DNA of 64,000 nucleotides from an uncultured Oscillibacter sp. (GCA_905200545.1 CAJKKQ010000002.1:1-64000), one strand, 5' to 3'; positions 53,166 to 61,886 are shown, counted from the first letter of the stretch. Notes: generated by a model from the letters alone, not told the origin. Translations and numbers: made by a program.

Positions 53166-53995
53166 CGCGTTGAGGTACTGGAACGCTTCTCCCGAGCCAC
53201 CACTACAAATCTGCCGTCCTCGGTATGATAGCTGCAGGTGGACAGGGTCAGCAGCCGGTCTCCATACTCTGCCGTGACACCCAAGTCGTATAGAGAAGCG
53301 GACATAACTTCCTCTATGTAATACTGAAACGCATCAGGGTCGGAAAGATCTGTGCCGTAATAGTATCGAAACACATTTTCCTCGTCCACCGAGTAAATGC
53401 GGCTGTAAAAAGCTGCCATGACTTCAAAGGTCAACCGCTCATAGCTGCCGTCCGGCTGAATCAGGTCGTAGATGATTTTCTGGTGTTCTCTGGCGTAGTC
53501 CTCATCTGCATAGGAATCCAGGCTTCCAAACATGGAGTCGTCCTTCATGTTGTGTCCATAGATGATGATATTGCTTCCATCCGGGAAACTGTTGGCTCCG
53601 ATGAACAGGCTGCCGCTCAGAGCATAGCTGCCGTCAAACGCCCTTCTCAGATAATACTCCGGCTCCTCCGGGGTATACAAAACCGGGTAGTCCACTTCGG
53701 TGTCCTCCATCATCAGCCAGGCCGCCAGGTGGCTGTTCTCCTGAATAAGAGGCTGGTAATTGCGTTCCTGCTCTGATGTCTGGGCGCTCGTAGAATTGCC
53801 GCTGCTTGTTTCAGAAGTACCTTCACCCAGGGAAACCCCCTGCTTCACTCGCTGGACCAGCGCCTCATTGGCTGCCTGTTCACGGGCAGAGCGAACAAAA
53901 TCATGGATCAGCATTCCACTGGAGAATATAAACAGCAGTACAAAGGCCACCGTCAGTCCTTTCCGTCGAGCAGAAACCTTCTTTCCTTGGCGCAT
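53162..53995 (-). CDS. srtB: Class B sortase
   Basis: 277 residues from MRQGKKVSARRKG (AGGAGG upstream). N-terminal signal-anchor helix about 15-35, Ser/Thr-rich linker, sortase barrel with catalytic His in IIIYGHNMKDDSMFG, Cys in LLTLSTCSYH and Arg in VVVAREKR, the class B layout. It cleaves a sorting signal and joins the protein to peptidoglycan. The large wall protein encoded just upstream ends with TPQTG, close to the (S/P)PXTG motif used by Clostridioides difficile SrtB, so they are a matched enzyme-substrate pair (inference). Confidence 0.93.
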   Translation of the reverse strand: MRQGKKVSARRKGLTVAFVLLFIFSSGMLIHDFVRSAREQAANEALVQRVKQGVSLGEGTSETSSGNSTSAQTSEQERNYQPLIQENSHLAAWLMMEDTEVDYPVLYTPEEPEYYLRRAFDGSYALSGSLFIGANSFPDGSNIIIYGHNMKDDSMFGSLDSYADEDYAREHQKIIYDLIQPDGSYERLTFEVMAAFYSRIYSVDEENVFRYYYGTDLSDPDAFQYYIEEVMSASLYDLGVTAEYGDRLLTLSTCSYHTEDGRFVVVAREKRSSTSTR

Positions 53996-54051
53996 TGATT
54001 TCCTCCTAAAAGCTGTGCCGGCGAGAAAACTCGCCGGCACAGTGGAAAATA

Positions 54052-57000
54052 CTATTTTTCCCGGATCCGCTTGCCCCGATAGAACATCTTGCTCTTTTGA
54101 ATAAAGACAATACCTCCCAAGGAGATCAGGCACAATATGGCCCACAGGCCGGTTCTGCTGGAGTCTCCCGTCTGAGGCGTATCCGAATCATTCGGGGTGT
54201 CGGGGGTGTCCGGCTGATCGGGACGATTAGGTTCGTCTGGAATATCGGGATCGGGGTCCGGGTCAGGATCGGGATCCGGGTCAGGATCGGGGTTCGGGTC
54301 AGGATCGGGGTCCGGGTCAGGATCGGGATCCGGGTCAGGATCGGGATCAGGGTCCGGGTTAGGGTCGGGATCAGGATCTGGGTCGGGTTCCGGATCTGGG
54401 TCGGGAGTTGGACCAGGATTGGGGGTGCCATTTTTTTCGTTGGTAAAGGCTGCGGTGGCAGTCTGCCCTATTTGGATCGTTCCTGTGCCGCCGGTGTAGG
54501 TGGTGGTGTAGCCGTCCCTATCGGCCCCCTCCTCGGTCACTGTATAGTTGAGTCCTGCGGGCAGGCCAGTGGCCGTCTTGCTCTCATTGTGTTTGAGCTT
54601 GAAGGTGGCCACGCCGTTGTTGAAGAACATCCCGCCGTAGGTGCCGCTGATCGTGGTGTCACTTAGGGTCACGGTGAAATTCCATTCCTTGTCTGTGTCC
54701 CCGGCGGTACCGGTCACTTTTTTCGAGACGGTCAAGCTGCCTCCATCCTTCACATTTGTCACCTGCACCGTGCAGGTACCGGAAAAGAGACTGGTAATAT
54801 CCTGAGTGTACAGATTTGTTTTCGGAGAATTCAGCTGCCCATGATGCTCCATGCACTGCTGGATGCTCAGCCGTCCCCAGCCTTCATCCACACGCAAGGC
54901 GACCGAGTCGCACGGATTACTGGGGCCGTATTCCAATATTTTGTCGTTCGCACTGTAACTCAAATGCAGGGCGGTGTTCCAGCTTTCTTCGTCCACCGTG
55001 CCCCATTCGATGCTGTTCCCCGTTTCCGTACCTGTCTGTAGCACGGCCTTGATGTCGTGGAGGGTTGCATCCACGTGGTCATCCACCGCAAACTGCACCA
55101 TACTCTTGAGGATGGACCCCACGCCTCGGAACACGGCCACACCGTCATCCTTGTCACCCGCGTCGGCGTAGACGCCGGTGTCGTCTACGATGATTTTAAC
55201 GATCTCATCACTCTTCACATATCCATCCGGAGCACTTGTCTCTACCAGATAGTAAGTACCGTTTACCAGATCCTTTTCCGCTCCAAAAATCGCGCCGCCC
55301 TCCATATCCGGTTTGCTAAGTTTACCGGTCGTCTGGGTATCATAGGCATTTCCAGTTATGGTACCGTCATCACTCACCGTGACTTCATTGGCGTCATATA
55401 GCGCAAATGTTGCCGGTGTTGTGATTGGGTTCCCAGTTTCATCCACCTTCTGCACCAGCAAATAGTTCTTGACATTGGGAATATAGAGATGGGTGGAGAA
55501 CTGCCGGTCAAAGTCGTCGGTGTACAGTCGGGTCAACTTACCAGTCGGATCTTCATAATAATAATTGACGGTATATTTGGTCTCTTCATCGGGTTCCTGA
55601 CTTTGCTGGAGGTACCAATAGTAGGTGGTGATGTCGCCGGGCAGGTTCTCCAGGGTCACCTGGAAGGCGCCGCCGGTGGTCAGTTCAAACTGGTTCTCTT
55701 CATCCTGTTTGTTTTTCTCAATAGCCGATTTGATACGTTCCGTAAGATCCACATCGGGATCATCCCACACTTTCCAGCCGTCCTCCGCATTGCCGGACAC
55801 CGGCGCCCAGTTGTTCTCGTCAGTGACTGGTTCTTTCATATCCAACCGCTTGAATACCACGGCGTAGATCGTGGGGAAAGTCGAGTCTCCTGCAGTGGTA
55901 CTGTCAAATATTTTATCTCCCTTTCCACTATCAGCCATCTTGTAAAGCTCTGTTGTGGCGGTGGTGGTGATCTTTGGCTGGGCGTAGGAGCCGGTGGACC
56001 AGTAATGATCCGAGAGGATCAGTCCGGTCGCTGGAATATATTCCAGATAGGTATCGGATACCTTTCGGTAACCGTCCGGCACCTCTTTTTCACGCAGGAT
56101 GAAATGGTTCGTGTCATAGATCTCGGCCAGTTCCTGAAAGACCAACGGCGAATTGGTGTCTTCATCCCAGATGACCAGGCTGCCGTCCTTTCCGGTGGTT
56201 CCGGTCCAAATGGGATCATTTTCATAGTCCTTTTTGATAGTGTAGCTTTTAGTTCCATCGGTCGCTTTTTCAGCCGGATACAGTTCAAAAGTGATGCCCT
56301 CCAGCTTATCGCCCAGCTGGTCCACCTTGGTGATCTCACTTTCGGGAATGGGGATCAGATTGAATTTCAGGCTCATGTTGGAGTCATAATTGCCCCGCTC
56401 CAAATAGAAAAATTTCAAGGTGTGGTAGGTGTCGTCGGCAAAGGTGGTGTTGTTCCAGTCGTCGGGATCCAAGCCGTCATCGCCCAGAGCGGCCGCAAAC
56501 TGCGCATAAAGTGTTGTGTCTTTCCATAGAGTATCACTGCCTTCATCATACAGATTGTCCCGATCTTTATCGGTATAGACCACGACCCTACCGGTCTGGA
56601 AATCAATCTGAACGCTGCACATGTCGTGAATGCCGCCCACGTCAGCCACCAGCACGCCGTCAATAAAAATCCACACATCGTTATCGCCGGAGAAGTTGTA
56701 GGTCACCGGCTGCTCTCCGTAAGTGTTTCCGCCGTTTTTCTGCACGAAGCGGGTGGACATGGTCAGGCCGAAGTAGTGATTCATAGCTTCATTTTCAGAA
56801 GTGACCCCCGTCTTCTGTGTCAGGTCGTTATCATTTTCCATAAACACCGTTTTCGGATTCACAAAGGGGAAAAACTGTCCATCCGGGCTGGTCCCCCTCC
56901 TTGGCACGCCCCAAGTATCATAGAGGACAAACTCTTCGGTTGTCTCATTGAACCAGGCGTAGTTCTCCTGACTGTTGTAGTAATAGTAACCGTCCTCATC

Positions 57001-58101
57001 AACCTGGAGTAGCCCGCCCACATTGGAGAAGGACTGCTTTCCTTCATTATCGGTTTTCGGATCAAACAGATAGGCAAGAGACTCATCATATTGATTGTTC
57101 AACTTATTCAGAGCCGGGTAGCCGTCCTCGCCCAGTGTCGTCTGCACAATGCCTGTCCATGGTTTGGCCGATCCAGTCCATTGGTTCCAACCACCCTGAC
57201 CATTTTTAAAGAAAAGCAGCGCATGATCCTTGTTGATCCCCTGCTCTCTTAAATTTTGTGGTTCATCATCATCCGCATCGTCCCTGTTTGTCAGCCAATA
57301 GTCAAACAGATTGATGACCGTGCCGGAGGGATAAGTTTCCTCGGGCTCTATCACATACTGGGAAAAGGGAGTTTCTCCGGTGCCTGTGGTATCCTCGTCT
57401 GTACCGTCGTCACCGCTCAAAGTGTCTTCGCTGCCCAGCTTGACAGTGATCTCCAGAGGGTCGGCACCATTTGCCAGCGCATACTTGTCCGATGGCTCCG
57501 CCGTATTGCCGCTTCGGGTGCTGACGTCTCCAGCGGTGTTGTCCTCTCCGGCGGTGCTGTCCCCCTCCTCACTGGTTTCTGCCTCGTCAGAAGCACTCGT
57601 GTCAGCGTCACCATCCTCATCCTGCTGGGGAATCATACCCAGAGAGGCTGTGAGTGTATAGTCTCCGCTGACTGCGCCTGCTTCCGGAATCTCAGTGAGA
57701 TCCCAAGCGAGATCCAGCGTTTCCGATGTCCCGTTGCCCATCGTAGCGTTAATCTGCATGGGCAGCAGTTTTTTCAGTGTGTCACTGGTCAACGGATTGT
57801 CCTGACTGACGCCGGGCATTTCCATCACCCAGACGCCATCGGATTCTTGGAGGGCATCCTGCTCATCCACCCATTTCCAGGCGGCTACGCAATAGGGACA
57901 GCCCACTGTGGCATACTTGCATGAGGAGTTATCTTCTCCGCACTCTTGTGTGTGTTGCGGATGGTGGACGCAACAGCCGTCAGGGTTTTCTTCCGCATGG
58001 GCAATAACACTGGGCAAGCACATGGAAAGCAATATCATCACAGCCAAAATCATGGCCTTTACCCTTTTCAGGTGTAACCATATATTCCTTTTATTTCTCA
58101 T
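54052..58101 (-). CDS. Large sortase-anchored surface protein (fibro-slime and Cna-B-like domains)
   Basis: 1349 residues from MRNKRNIWLHLKRVKAM (GAGG site; a start three codons upstream is less likely). Signal peptide to about residue 36, a Cys/His cluster (CCVHHPQHTQECGED ... CPYCVAAW), acidic linker, a fibro-slime/PA14-like domain around 360-620 (YNFSGDNDVWIFIDGVLVADVGGIHD), SpaA/Cna-B-like domains (LEGITFELYP; NGTYYLVETSAPDGY), a DUF7601-like domain (GGSLTVSKKVTGTAGDTDKEW), a long Pro-Asp repeat wall spacer, and a sorting signal TPQTGDS, membrane helix and basic tail. Adhesin-like protein anchored by the adjacent sortase. Confidence 0.92.
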   Translation of the reverse strand: MRNKRNIWLHLKRVKAMILAVMILLSMCLPSVIAHAEENPDGCCVHHPQHTQECGEDNSSCKYATVGCPYCVAAWKWVDEQDALQESDGVWVMEMPGVSQDNPLTSDTLKKLLPMQINATMGNGTSETLDLAWDLTEIPEAGAVSGDYTLTASLGMIPQQDEDGDADTSASDEAETSEEGDSTAGEDNTAGDVSTRSGNTAEPSDKYALANGADPLEITVKLGSEDTLSGDDGTDEDTTGTGETPFSQYVIEPEETYPSGTVINLFDYWLTNRDDADDDEPQNLREQGINKDHALLFFKNGQGGWNQWTGSAKPWTGIVQTTLGEDGYPALNKLNNQYDESLAYLFDPKTDNEGKQSFSNVGGLLQVDEDGYYYYNSQENYAWFNETTEEFVLYDTWGVPRRGTSPDGQFFPFVNPKTVFMENDNDLTQKTGVTSENEAMNHYFGLTMSTRFVQKNGGNTYGEQPVTYNFSGDNDVWIFIDGVLVADVGGIHDMCSVQIDFQTGRVVVYTDKDRDNLYDEGSDTLWKDTTLYAQFAAALGDDGLDPDDWNNTTFADDTYHTLKFFYLERGNYDSNMSLKFNLIPIPESEITKVDQLGDKLEGITFELYPAEKATDGTKSYTIKKDYENDPIWTGTTGKDGSLVIWDEDTNSPLVFQELAEIYDTNHFILREKEVPDGYRKVSDTYLEYIPATGLILSDHYWSTGSYAQPKITTTATTELYKMADSGKGDKIFDSTTAGDSTFPTIYAVVFKRLDMKEPVTDENNWAPVSGNAEDGWKVWDDPDVDLTERIKSAIEKNKQDEENQFELTTGGAFQVTLENLPGDITTYYWYLQQSQEPDEETKYTVNYYYEDPTGKLTRLYTDDFDRQFSTHLYIPNVKNYLLVQKVDETGNPITTPATFALYDANEVTVSDDGTITGNAYDTQTTGKLSKPDMEGGAIFGAEKDLVNGTYYLVETSAPDGYVKSDEIVKIIVDDTGVYADAGDKDDGVAVFRGVGSILKSMVQFAVDDHVDATLHDIKAVLQTGTETGNSIEWGTVDEESWNTALHLSYSANDKILEYGPSNPCDSVALRVDEGWGRLSIQQCMEHHGQLNSPKTNLYTQDITSLFSGTCTVQVTNVKDGGSLTVSKKVTGTAGDTDKEWNFTVTLSDTTISGTYGGMFFNNGVATFKLKHNESKTATGLPAGLNYTVTEEGADRDGYTTTYTGGTGTIQIGQTATAAFTNEKNGTPNPGPTPDPDPEPDPDPDPDPNPDPDPDPDPDPDPDPDPDPDPNPDPDPDPDPDPDPDPDIPDEPNRPDQPDTPDTPNDSDTPQTGDSSRTGLWAILCLISLGGIVFIQKSKMFYRGKRIREK
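54240..54429 (-). repeat. Pro-Asp codon repeat (wall-spanning spacer)
   Basis: Roughly 60 residues of alternating Pro-Asp with a few Pro-Asn and Pro-Glu, encoded by GGGTCAGGATC-type 6-mer repeats. Prone to length change by replication slippage. Confidence 0.9.
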
Positions 58102-58143
58102 ATACCTCATCCTTTATATTTTGCTGGTCCTGCCGGACACAGT

Positions 58144-58431
58144 TTACAGTACAATCCTCTCTTTCTGTGATGAACGATGGTGAATGTCCATACCATCCAA
58201 CAACTGCACCAACCGCGCTTTTGCGGCCTGGGCCGTGTTCTCCGGCGGCGCACCGGTCAGGTAGTTCAGCGCATCGTTCCAGTCCTGAATATCCTCCTCC
58301 CGGGGTGTCAGCCGGTCCAGCTTTTGCGCCAGATACCGGCGCTGCTCCCGTGACAAAAACCGCAGATCAGACAGGCACATGCAGCCCATTTGAATGGCCA
58401 GTAAGTCCAGCAGTGATTGCTTTACCATCAT
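58144..58431 (-). CDS. Small helical protein in the surface operon
   Basis: 95 residues from MMVKQSLLDLLAIQ (AGGAGG ten bases upstream). Predicted helical, with LTPREEDIQDWNDALNYLTGAPPEN and a Lys/Arg-rich end. Lies between the zinc-ribbon genes and the wall protein, 42 bases before the latter; overlaps the degraded zinc-ribbon gene by 65 bases. No family recognised. Confidence 0.65.
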   Translation of the reverse strand: MMVKQSLLDLLAIQMGCMCLSDLRFLSREQRRYLAQKLDRLTPREEDIQDWNDALNYLTGAPPENTAQAAKARLVQLLDGMDIHHRSSQKERIVL

Positions 58432-58768
58432 ACCTGCATGACCTCCTTTGTTTCCGCCAGCATTCACTCATAGTGGATTTTTTGCCATTGACGGTCCCCG
58501 CACAAACCGGACATCCTTTCTGGCGTTTTCTGACTTGGAAATACACACCTGCTTTCCGAGCATGGTCTTCTACACAGATCCACCAGGCCTTCTTATGGGC
58601 CCCCACCGTGACTATCTGCGTTGTCAGTTGACCATTGAGGCCAGGTGCCGCCGTGCCGCTATGCCGCTATTTTCGCAGGTGCCGGGGAAGATTGGCCTGA
58701 CCGTCCCATTGGGCAAGCAAATCCGGAAGGTTTTCCCGACGACAAAAGGCAGTTAAGCTTTTCCCCAT
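58367..58768 (-). pseudogene. Second zinc-ribbon paralogue, interrupted by an amber codon
   Basis: Frame from MGKSLTAFCRRENLPDLLAQWDG through LRK-TAG-RHSG to KKAWWICVEDHARK and GCPVCAGTVNGKKS. The start resembles MRESLQDFCIREGRQELLKEW of the gene upstream, and KAWWIC...GCPVCAG is one zinc-ribbon repeat. A TAG about 35 codons in breaks it, and the second Cys/His pair is altered (CVEDHA instead of CEKGHxW), so it is decaying. Confidence 0.7.
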
Positions 58769-58769
58769 T

Positions 58770-59929
58770 TCACAAATCCCCCGGATTGGTGGGCTGCATG
58801 GCAAAGGCGCTATGTATAAGCTCCATAAACCGATACTGTTTCAAACGTTTTTGGCTGACTCGCCCGGCACAGATGGGGCAGCCGCACTTTTTTGGCCCTG
58901 TGCGGGAATAAATTGCCGCCTGCCATACATGGCCCTGCTCACATTCCCACCATACCTTGCGGTGGGAACCCCCGGTTACCATCTGAGGCGTCAAAGTACC
59001 GTTCAGCACAGGGTGCCACTGCCGGGCCACATCTGGGGTCAGCGTAGCCAAATCATTGAACCCAGGCAGCACCTTTCGTCCGGCACAGTAGGGACAGCCG
59101 CTGCCGCTCATGGTACGGGCCCCCCTATTGCGGCCAGGTATTCGTGACCTTTCTCACAACGCCACCACACTTTGCGGTTGGAACTGGGCGTGACCTGCTG
59201 TGGAGTAAGATTGCCGTTTTTTTCGGAATGCCACTGTGCAGCAATGGCCGGAAACTGACTGGCCAGGTCATTTTCCCCGGCCACCACCTTTTTCCCGGCG
59301 CATACAGGGCAGCCGCTTCCACCAGAGGTGTGAGATGCCACGGAAGCCTGCCACTCGTGCCCCTTCTCACAGCGCCACCATACCTTCCGGGAGGTGCCCG
59401 GCGGAATCTGCGCTGGGGTAAGACTCCCGTTTTTCGTGGGATGCCACTGGCTGGCGATCTGGGGGTACTGGGCAGCAAGATCGTTTTCAGCGGGGTGTAT
59501 CTCCCGGTTAGCGCAAACCGGACAGCCGCAGCCGGATACCCGGGACTTGATCTGCGCCTGCCATTGGTGCCCTTTTTCACAAATCCACCACACCATCCGG
59601 TGGCTGCCGGGGAGCACCTGCTCAGGGGTAAGATCGCCATTGCGAGTGGGATGCCACTGGCGGGCCAGTTCCGGAAAGCGCGTGGCCAGATCGTTCTCAC
59701 CCGCCTGAGCCACCTTACCGGCGCAGACCGGGCAGCCGGTTCCGCTGCCGGTCCTGGTATCTACCGTCGCCTGCCAGCTGTGGCCCTTCTCGCAATGCCA
59801 CCAGACCTTGCGCTTGCTGCCGCGGGAGATAACAGCCGGAGTAAGGGGGAGATTTGTGTCCGCTGCCCATTCCTTCAGCAGCTCCTGCCGCCCTTCCCGT
59901 ATGCAGAAGTCCTGCAGACTTTCCCGCAT
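58770..59929 (-). CDS. Five-repeat zinc-ribbon protein with a frameshift
   Basis: Start MRESLQDFC with GGGGGG eight bases upstream. Repeats of about 70 residues with the pattern NDLAxxxPxxAxQWHPxxNGxLTP ... VWWxCEKGHxWQA ... GCPVCAG (DUF4379/treble-clef zinc-ribbon family). After the fourth VWWRCEKGH the frame stops at 59,108, but the fifth repeat continues at once in another frame (GCPYCAGRK ... QWHPVLNG ... VWWECEQGHVWQA). One added G in the G6 run at about 59,117-59,122 restores a single frame of about 386 residues. First gene of the surface operon. Function of the family unknown; probably nucleic-acid binding. Confidence 0.8.
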
Positions 59930-59950
59930 GGGCAATACCCCCCTTCTATG

Positions 59951-59966
59951 CAGAATCGACATTCTG
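59951..59966 (+). repeat. Left inversion site
   Basis: CAGAATCGACATTCTG: 6-bp arms around CGAC, extended to imperfect 11-bp arms (CTATGCAGAAT/ATTCTGAATAG). Confidence 0.9.
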
Positions 59967-59999
59967 AATAGAACTTTTTCTTCTTCCCGGGTAAATGAA

Positions 60000-60028
60000 A
60001 AAGACGGCATAAAAAATCGCCCGTCTTT
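60000..60028 (-). terminator. Leftward terminator inside the invertible segment
   Basis: AAAGACGG/CCGTCTTT stem; on the minus strand it continues TTTTTCATTT. It would block read-through into the surface operon in the OFF orientation and stop acting leftward after inversion. Confidence 0.65.
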
Positions 60029-60124
60029 CTGCCGGAAAGAGGGCGAAAGGGCGCAGGAAGCCAGGCCGCAAATGCAGAGTATGCTTGCGGCCTATGCTTT
60101 TGCGTCCAAAACCTGGAAAATGAC

Positions 60125-60153
60125 TTGTCTTTCGTGTCCACGCCTGCTATAAT
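60125..60153 (+). promoter_or_regulatory. Strong promoter inside the invertible segment
   Basis: TTGTCT, 17-bp spacer, perfect TATAAT. Points right, antisense to the recombinase gene. No comparable leftward promoter was found within the segment. Confidence 0.85.
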
Positions 60154-60190
60154 GATGATGTATTATTCCATTATGTAGTCGATATTGGGA

Positions 60191-60206
60191 CAGAATGTCG
60201 ATTCTG
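60191..60206 (-). repeat. Right inversion site
   Basis: CAGAATGTCGATTCTG, exact reverse complement of the left site. Confidence 0.9.
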
Positions 60207-60209
60207 TGA

Positions 60210-61055
60210 CTACGACACAAGTCCCAGCCGGTCAATTTCCCGCTGATGCTCTGTGCCGGAAGTAACCAGGTAGATGCGTGTAGTTTCGATGTTGCTGTGG
60301 CCCAACAGGTCAGCCAGTTTGGCAATGTCCCGGCAGGTACGGTAGAACACTGTGGCAAACAGGTGCCGCAAATTGTGAGGAAACACTTTCCCTGGCTCCA
60401 CGCCTGCGTACTTGCACAGCCCTTTCAGCTCCGCCCAAATCTGTCGGCGGCCAAGTTCTTTTCCGCTTTTGGTGCGAAAGATCGCGCCGGAAGCGGTTTT
60501 CTGTTTTTTGGCGTACTTCAGCAGCTTGCGGCAGAGCTTTCCAGGGAGCAGGATGGTGCGGATTTTGCCTTTGAGGGCGATCTCGGCTTTGCCCTGTTGA
60601 ACAGCTTCTACGGTGATATACGCTACTTCGCTGACCCGGATACCGGTGGCGCCAATGGTCTCCACCAGAAGTCCCAGCCGTTCCCGCCCCAATTTGTAGG
60701 CCGTGTTCAGAAGACGCTGGTAGTCATCCTTTGTCAACTCGCGGTCGGCATCCCGAAACAGGCGGCGCTGGATTTTCAGAAACTTCACCCGGCACTCCCG
60801 CAAGTCGAGAAACTCCAGCAGACTGTTCAGGGCGGAGAGCATGGCATTGACTGTGGTCGGGGCATAGTCCTGGGACACAAGATGGGCTTTCCACTCCGAG
60901 GTCAGCTCCTTGCTGATGTCACGACCATCAAGCCAGCAGATAAACGCCCGGATATCCCGCAGATATTTCTCCATGGTTGCGCCGCTCTTTTCCTCCATCT
61001 GAAGATGATGGGCGTATGCTCGGATTTGTTGTTGTGTCAATTGATGATTCTTCAT
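60210..61055 (-). CDS. Tyrosine recombinase (XerC/D-like), proposed invertase
   Basis: 281 residues. N-terminal SAM-like core-binding domain (about 5-95; EKYLRDIRAFICWLDGRD) and catalytic domain with Arg in GATGIRVSEV, Lys in ALKGKIRTILLP, HNLRH, His in LLGHSN and the nucleophile Tyr in TTRIYLVT. Gene ends 3 bp from the right inversion site and has no excisionase partner. The element already has its own serine recombinase for movement, so this enzyme most likely flips the adjacent promoter segment, as RecV does for cwpV in C. difficile (inference). Confidence 0.93.
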   Translation of the reverse strand: MKNHQLTQQQIRAYAHHLQMEEKSGATMEKYLRDIRAFICWLDGRDISKELTSEWKAHLVSQDYAPTTVNAMLSALNSLLEFLDLRECRVKFLKIQRRLFRDADRELTKDDYQRLLNTAYKLGRERLGLLVETIGATGIRVSEVAYITVEAVQQGKAEIALKGKIRTILLPGKLCRKLLKYAKKQKTASGAIFRTKSGKELGRRQIWAELKGLCKYAGVEPGKVFPHNLRHLFATVFYRTCRDIAKLADLLGHSNIETTRIYLVTSGTEHQREIDRLGLVS

Positions 61056-61108
61056 AGAGACCCTCCCATTGGAATGATATTGCTATTGTACAGGAAGTGT
61101 GGAGACAA

Positions 61109-61144
61109 CAAAGCCCACAGCGGCAGATACCGCTGTGGGCTTTG
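61109..61144. terminator. Strong terminator upstream of the tyrosine recombinase
   Basis: 15-bp perfect stem CAAAGCCCACAGCGG with a CAGATA loop. It ends the small zinc-ribbon transcript (minus strand) and isolates the recombinase gene. Confidence 0.85.
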
Positions 61145-61237
61145 TGTGCCGTATTGATAGGTTTGCCACTGGCACGGGAAAGATATACGCTGATTGGGTT
61201 CTTTTCTCATAGTATTCCATCCTCCTGAACTGTAAGG

Positions 61238-61441
61238 TTATCTTCTTGCCTGCGGGAACCGGTGAGGTTCTGCCACACACTGGTACAGCACTGCTCCGCA
61301 GCGGCGGCAGATCAGATACTTCAGTCGATTTCCCAGCAGTCCGTGATATTTGAAAGTAACCAGGGCTTCTCCGTGCTGCCAGCCCTCTCCGATGTCTTGT
61401 GAGCCGCAGTACTGGCATCTGGTAACGGGAACTTGTGTCAT
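61238..61441 (-). CDS. Small zinc-ribbon protein
   Basis: 67 residues from MTQVPVTRCQYCG (GAGGAG nine bases upstream). Two CxxC knuckles, CQYCGSQDIG and CRRCGAVLY, make a zinc ribbon like those of transcription-factor or DUF-type proteins. Alone between two terminators inside element 2. Unknown function. Confidence 0.75.
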   Translation of the reverse strand: MTQVPVTRCQYCGSQDIGEGWQHGEALVTFKYHGLLGNRLKYLICRRCGAVLYQCVAEPHRFPQARR

Positions 61442-61595
61442 AGCATTTTTCTCCTCTCTGTGTTGATGACTGCAAACACACAATACCGAGAGACGATTCA
61501 GAAGTCCAGAGAATGTTGCTGCTCCAAATGTAGAAGTTCAGAGATAATGAAATTGCAATATACCTAAAAACATTGTGCGCCTGACCGCATAAAAA

Positions 61596-61886
61596 TCAGG
61601 CATCTCTCTCCGCTTCTTCCGCTGGAAAGGGATGCCTGTCCGTTTCAAAGTGATTCAATTCGTATGCCAGTTCCCACGCCAATTTAAACCCGCAGTAGAA
61701 ACTGTCCATGGAGCGTTCTTCCGCAATCAGACTCTGGTTATCCATGATCCGCAGCACCAGTTTTCTCTCTGGCTTTTCCAATCGCTCGATGAGCTGCTTG
61801 TGACAATCTTCAATTTCCTGCTCAGCTTCCGCCATGGGCAGTGGCGTGTAAAATCTGTTGTAGAGCTGTTTCAGAGCGTCGTTCAT
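61596..61886 (-). CDS. DUF6809-like small protein
   Basis: 96 residues from MNDALKQLYNRFY (AAGGAGG upstream). Helical; the pattern KQLIERLEKPERKLVLRIMDNQS then FYCGFKLAWELAYE fits the DUF6809 group of short element-borne proteins. Last gene before the right end of element 2. Confidence 0.7.
   Translation of the reverse strand: MNDALKQLYNRFYTPLPMAEAEQEIEDCHKQLIERLEKPERKLVLRIMDNQSLIAEERSMDSFYCGFKLAWELAYELNHFETDRHPFPAEEAERDA

Larger units (their letters stand above)
59951..60206. other. Invertible promoter segment (proposed phase-variation switch)
   Basis: Inverted 16-bp repeats CAGAATCGACATTCTG (59,951-59,966) and its exact complement (60,191-60,206) enclose 224 bp. Inside are a strong rightward promoter at 60,125-60,153 and a leftward-acting terminator hairpin at 60,000-60,028. 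The surface operon starts 22 bases left of the left repeat; a tyrosine recombinase gene ends 3 bases right of the right repeat. In the drawn orientation the promoter faces away from the operon (OFF). Inversion would place it at 60,032-60,004 on the minus strand, facing the operon. Confidence 0.85.

Noticed and set aside
54240..54429. CRISPR-like short repeat array
   Set aside because: The repeats are in-frame Pro-Asp codons of the wall protein, with no spacers.
59930..60010. Upstream extension of the zinc-ribbon protein to 60,010
   Set aside because: It would run through the inversion site, and the start at 59,929 has the good ribosome site.
59951..60206. The 16-bp repeats as attL/attR of an element integrated by the tyrosine recombinase
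   Set aside because: They are inverted, so recombination flips rather than excises the DNA, and the element has separate terminal repeats and a serine recombinase.
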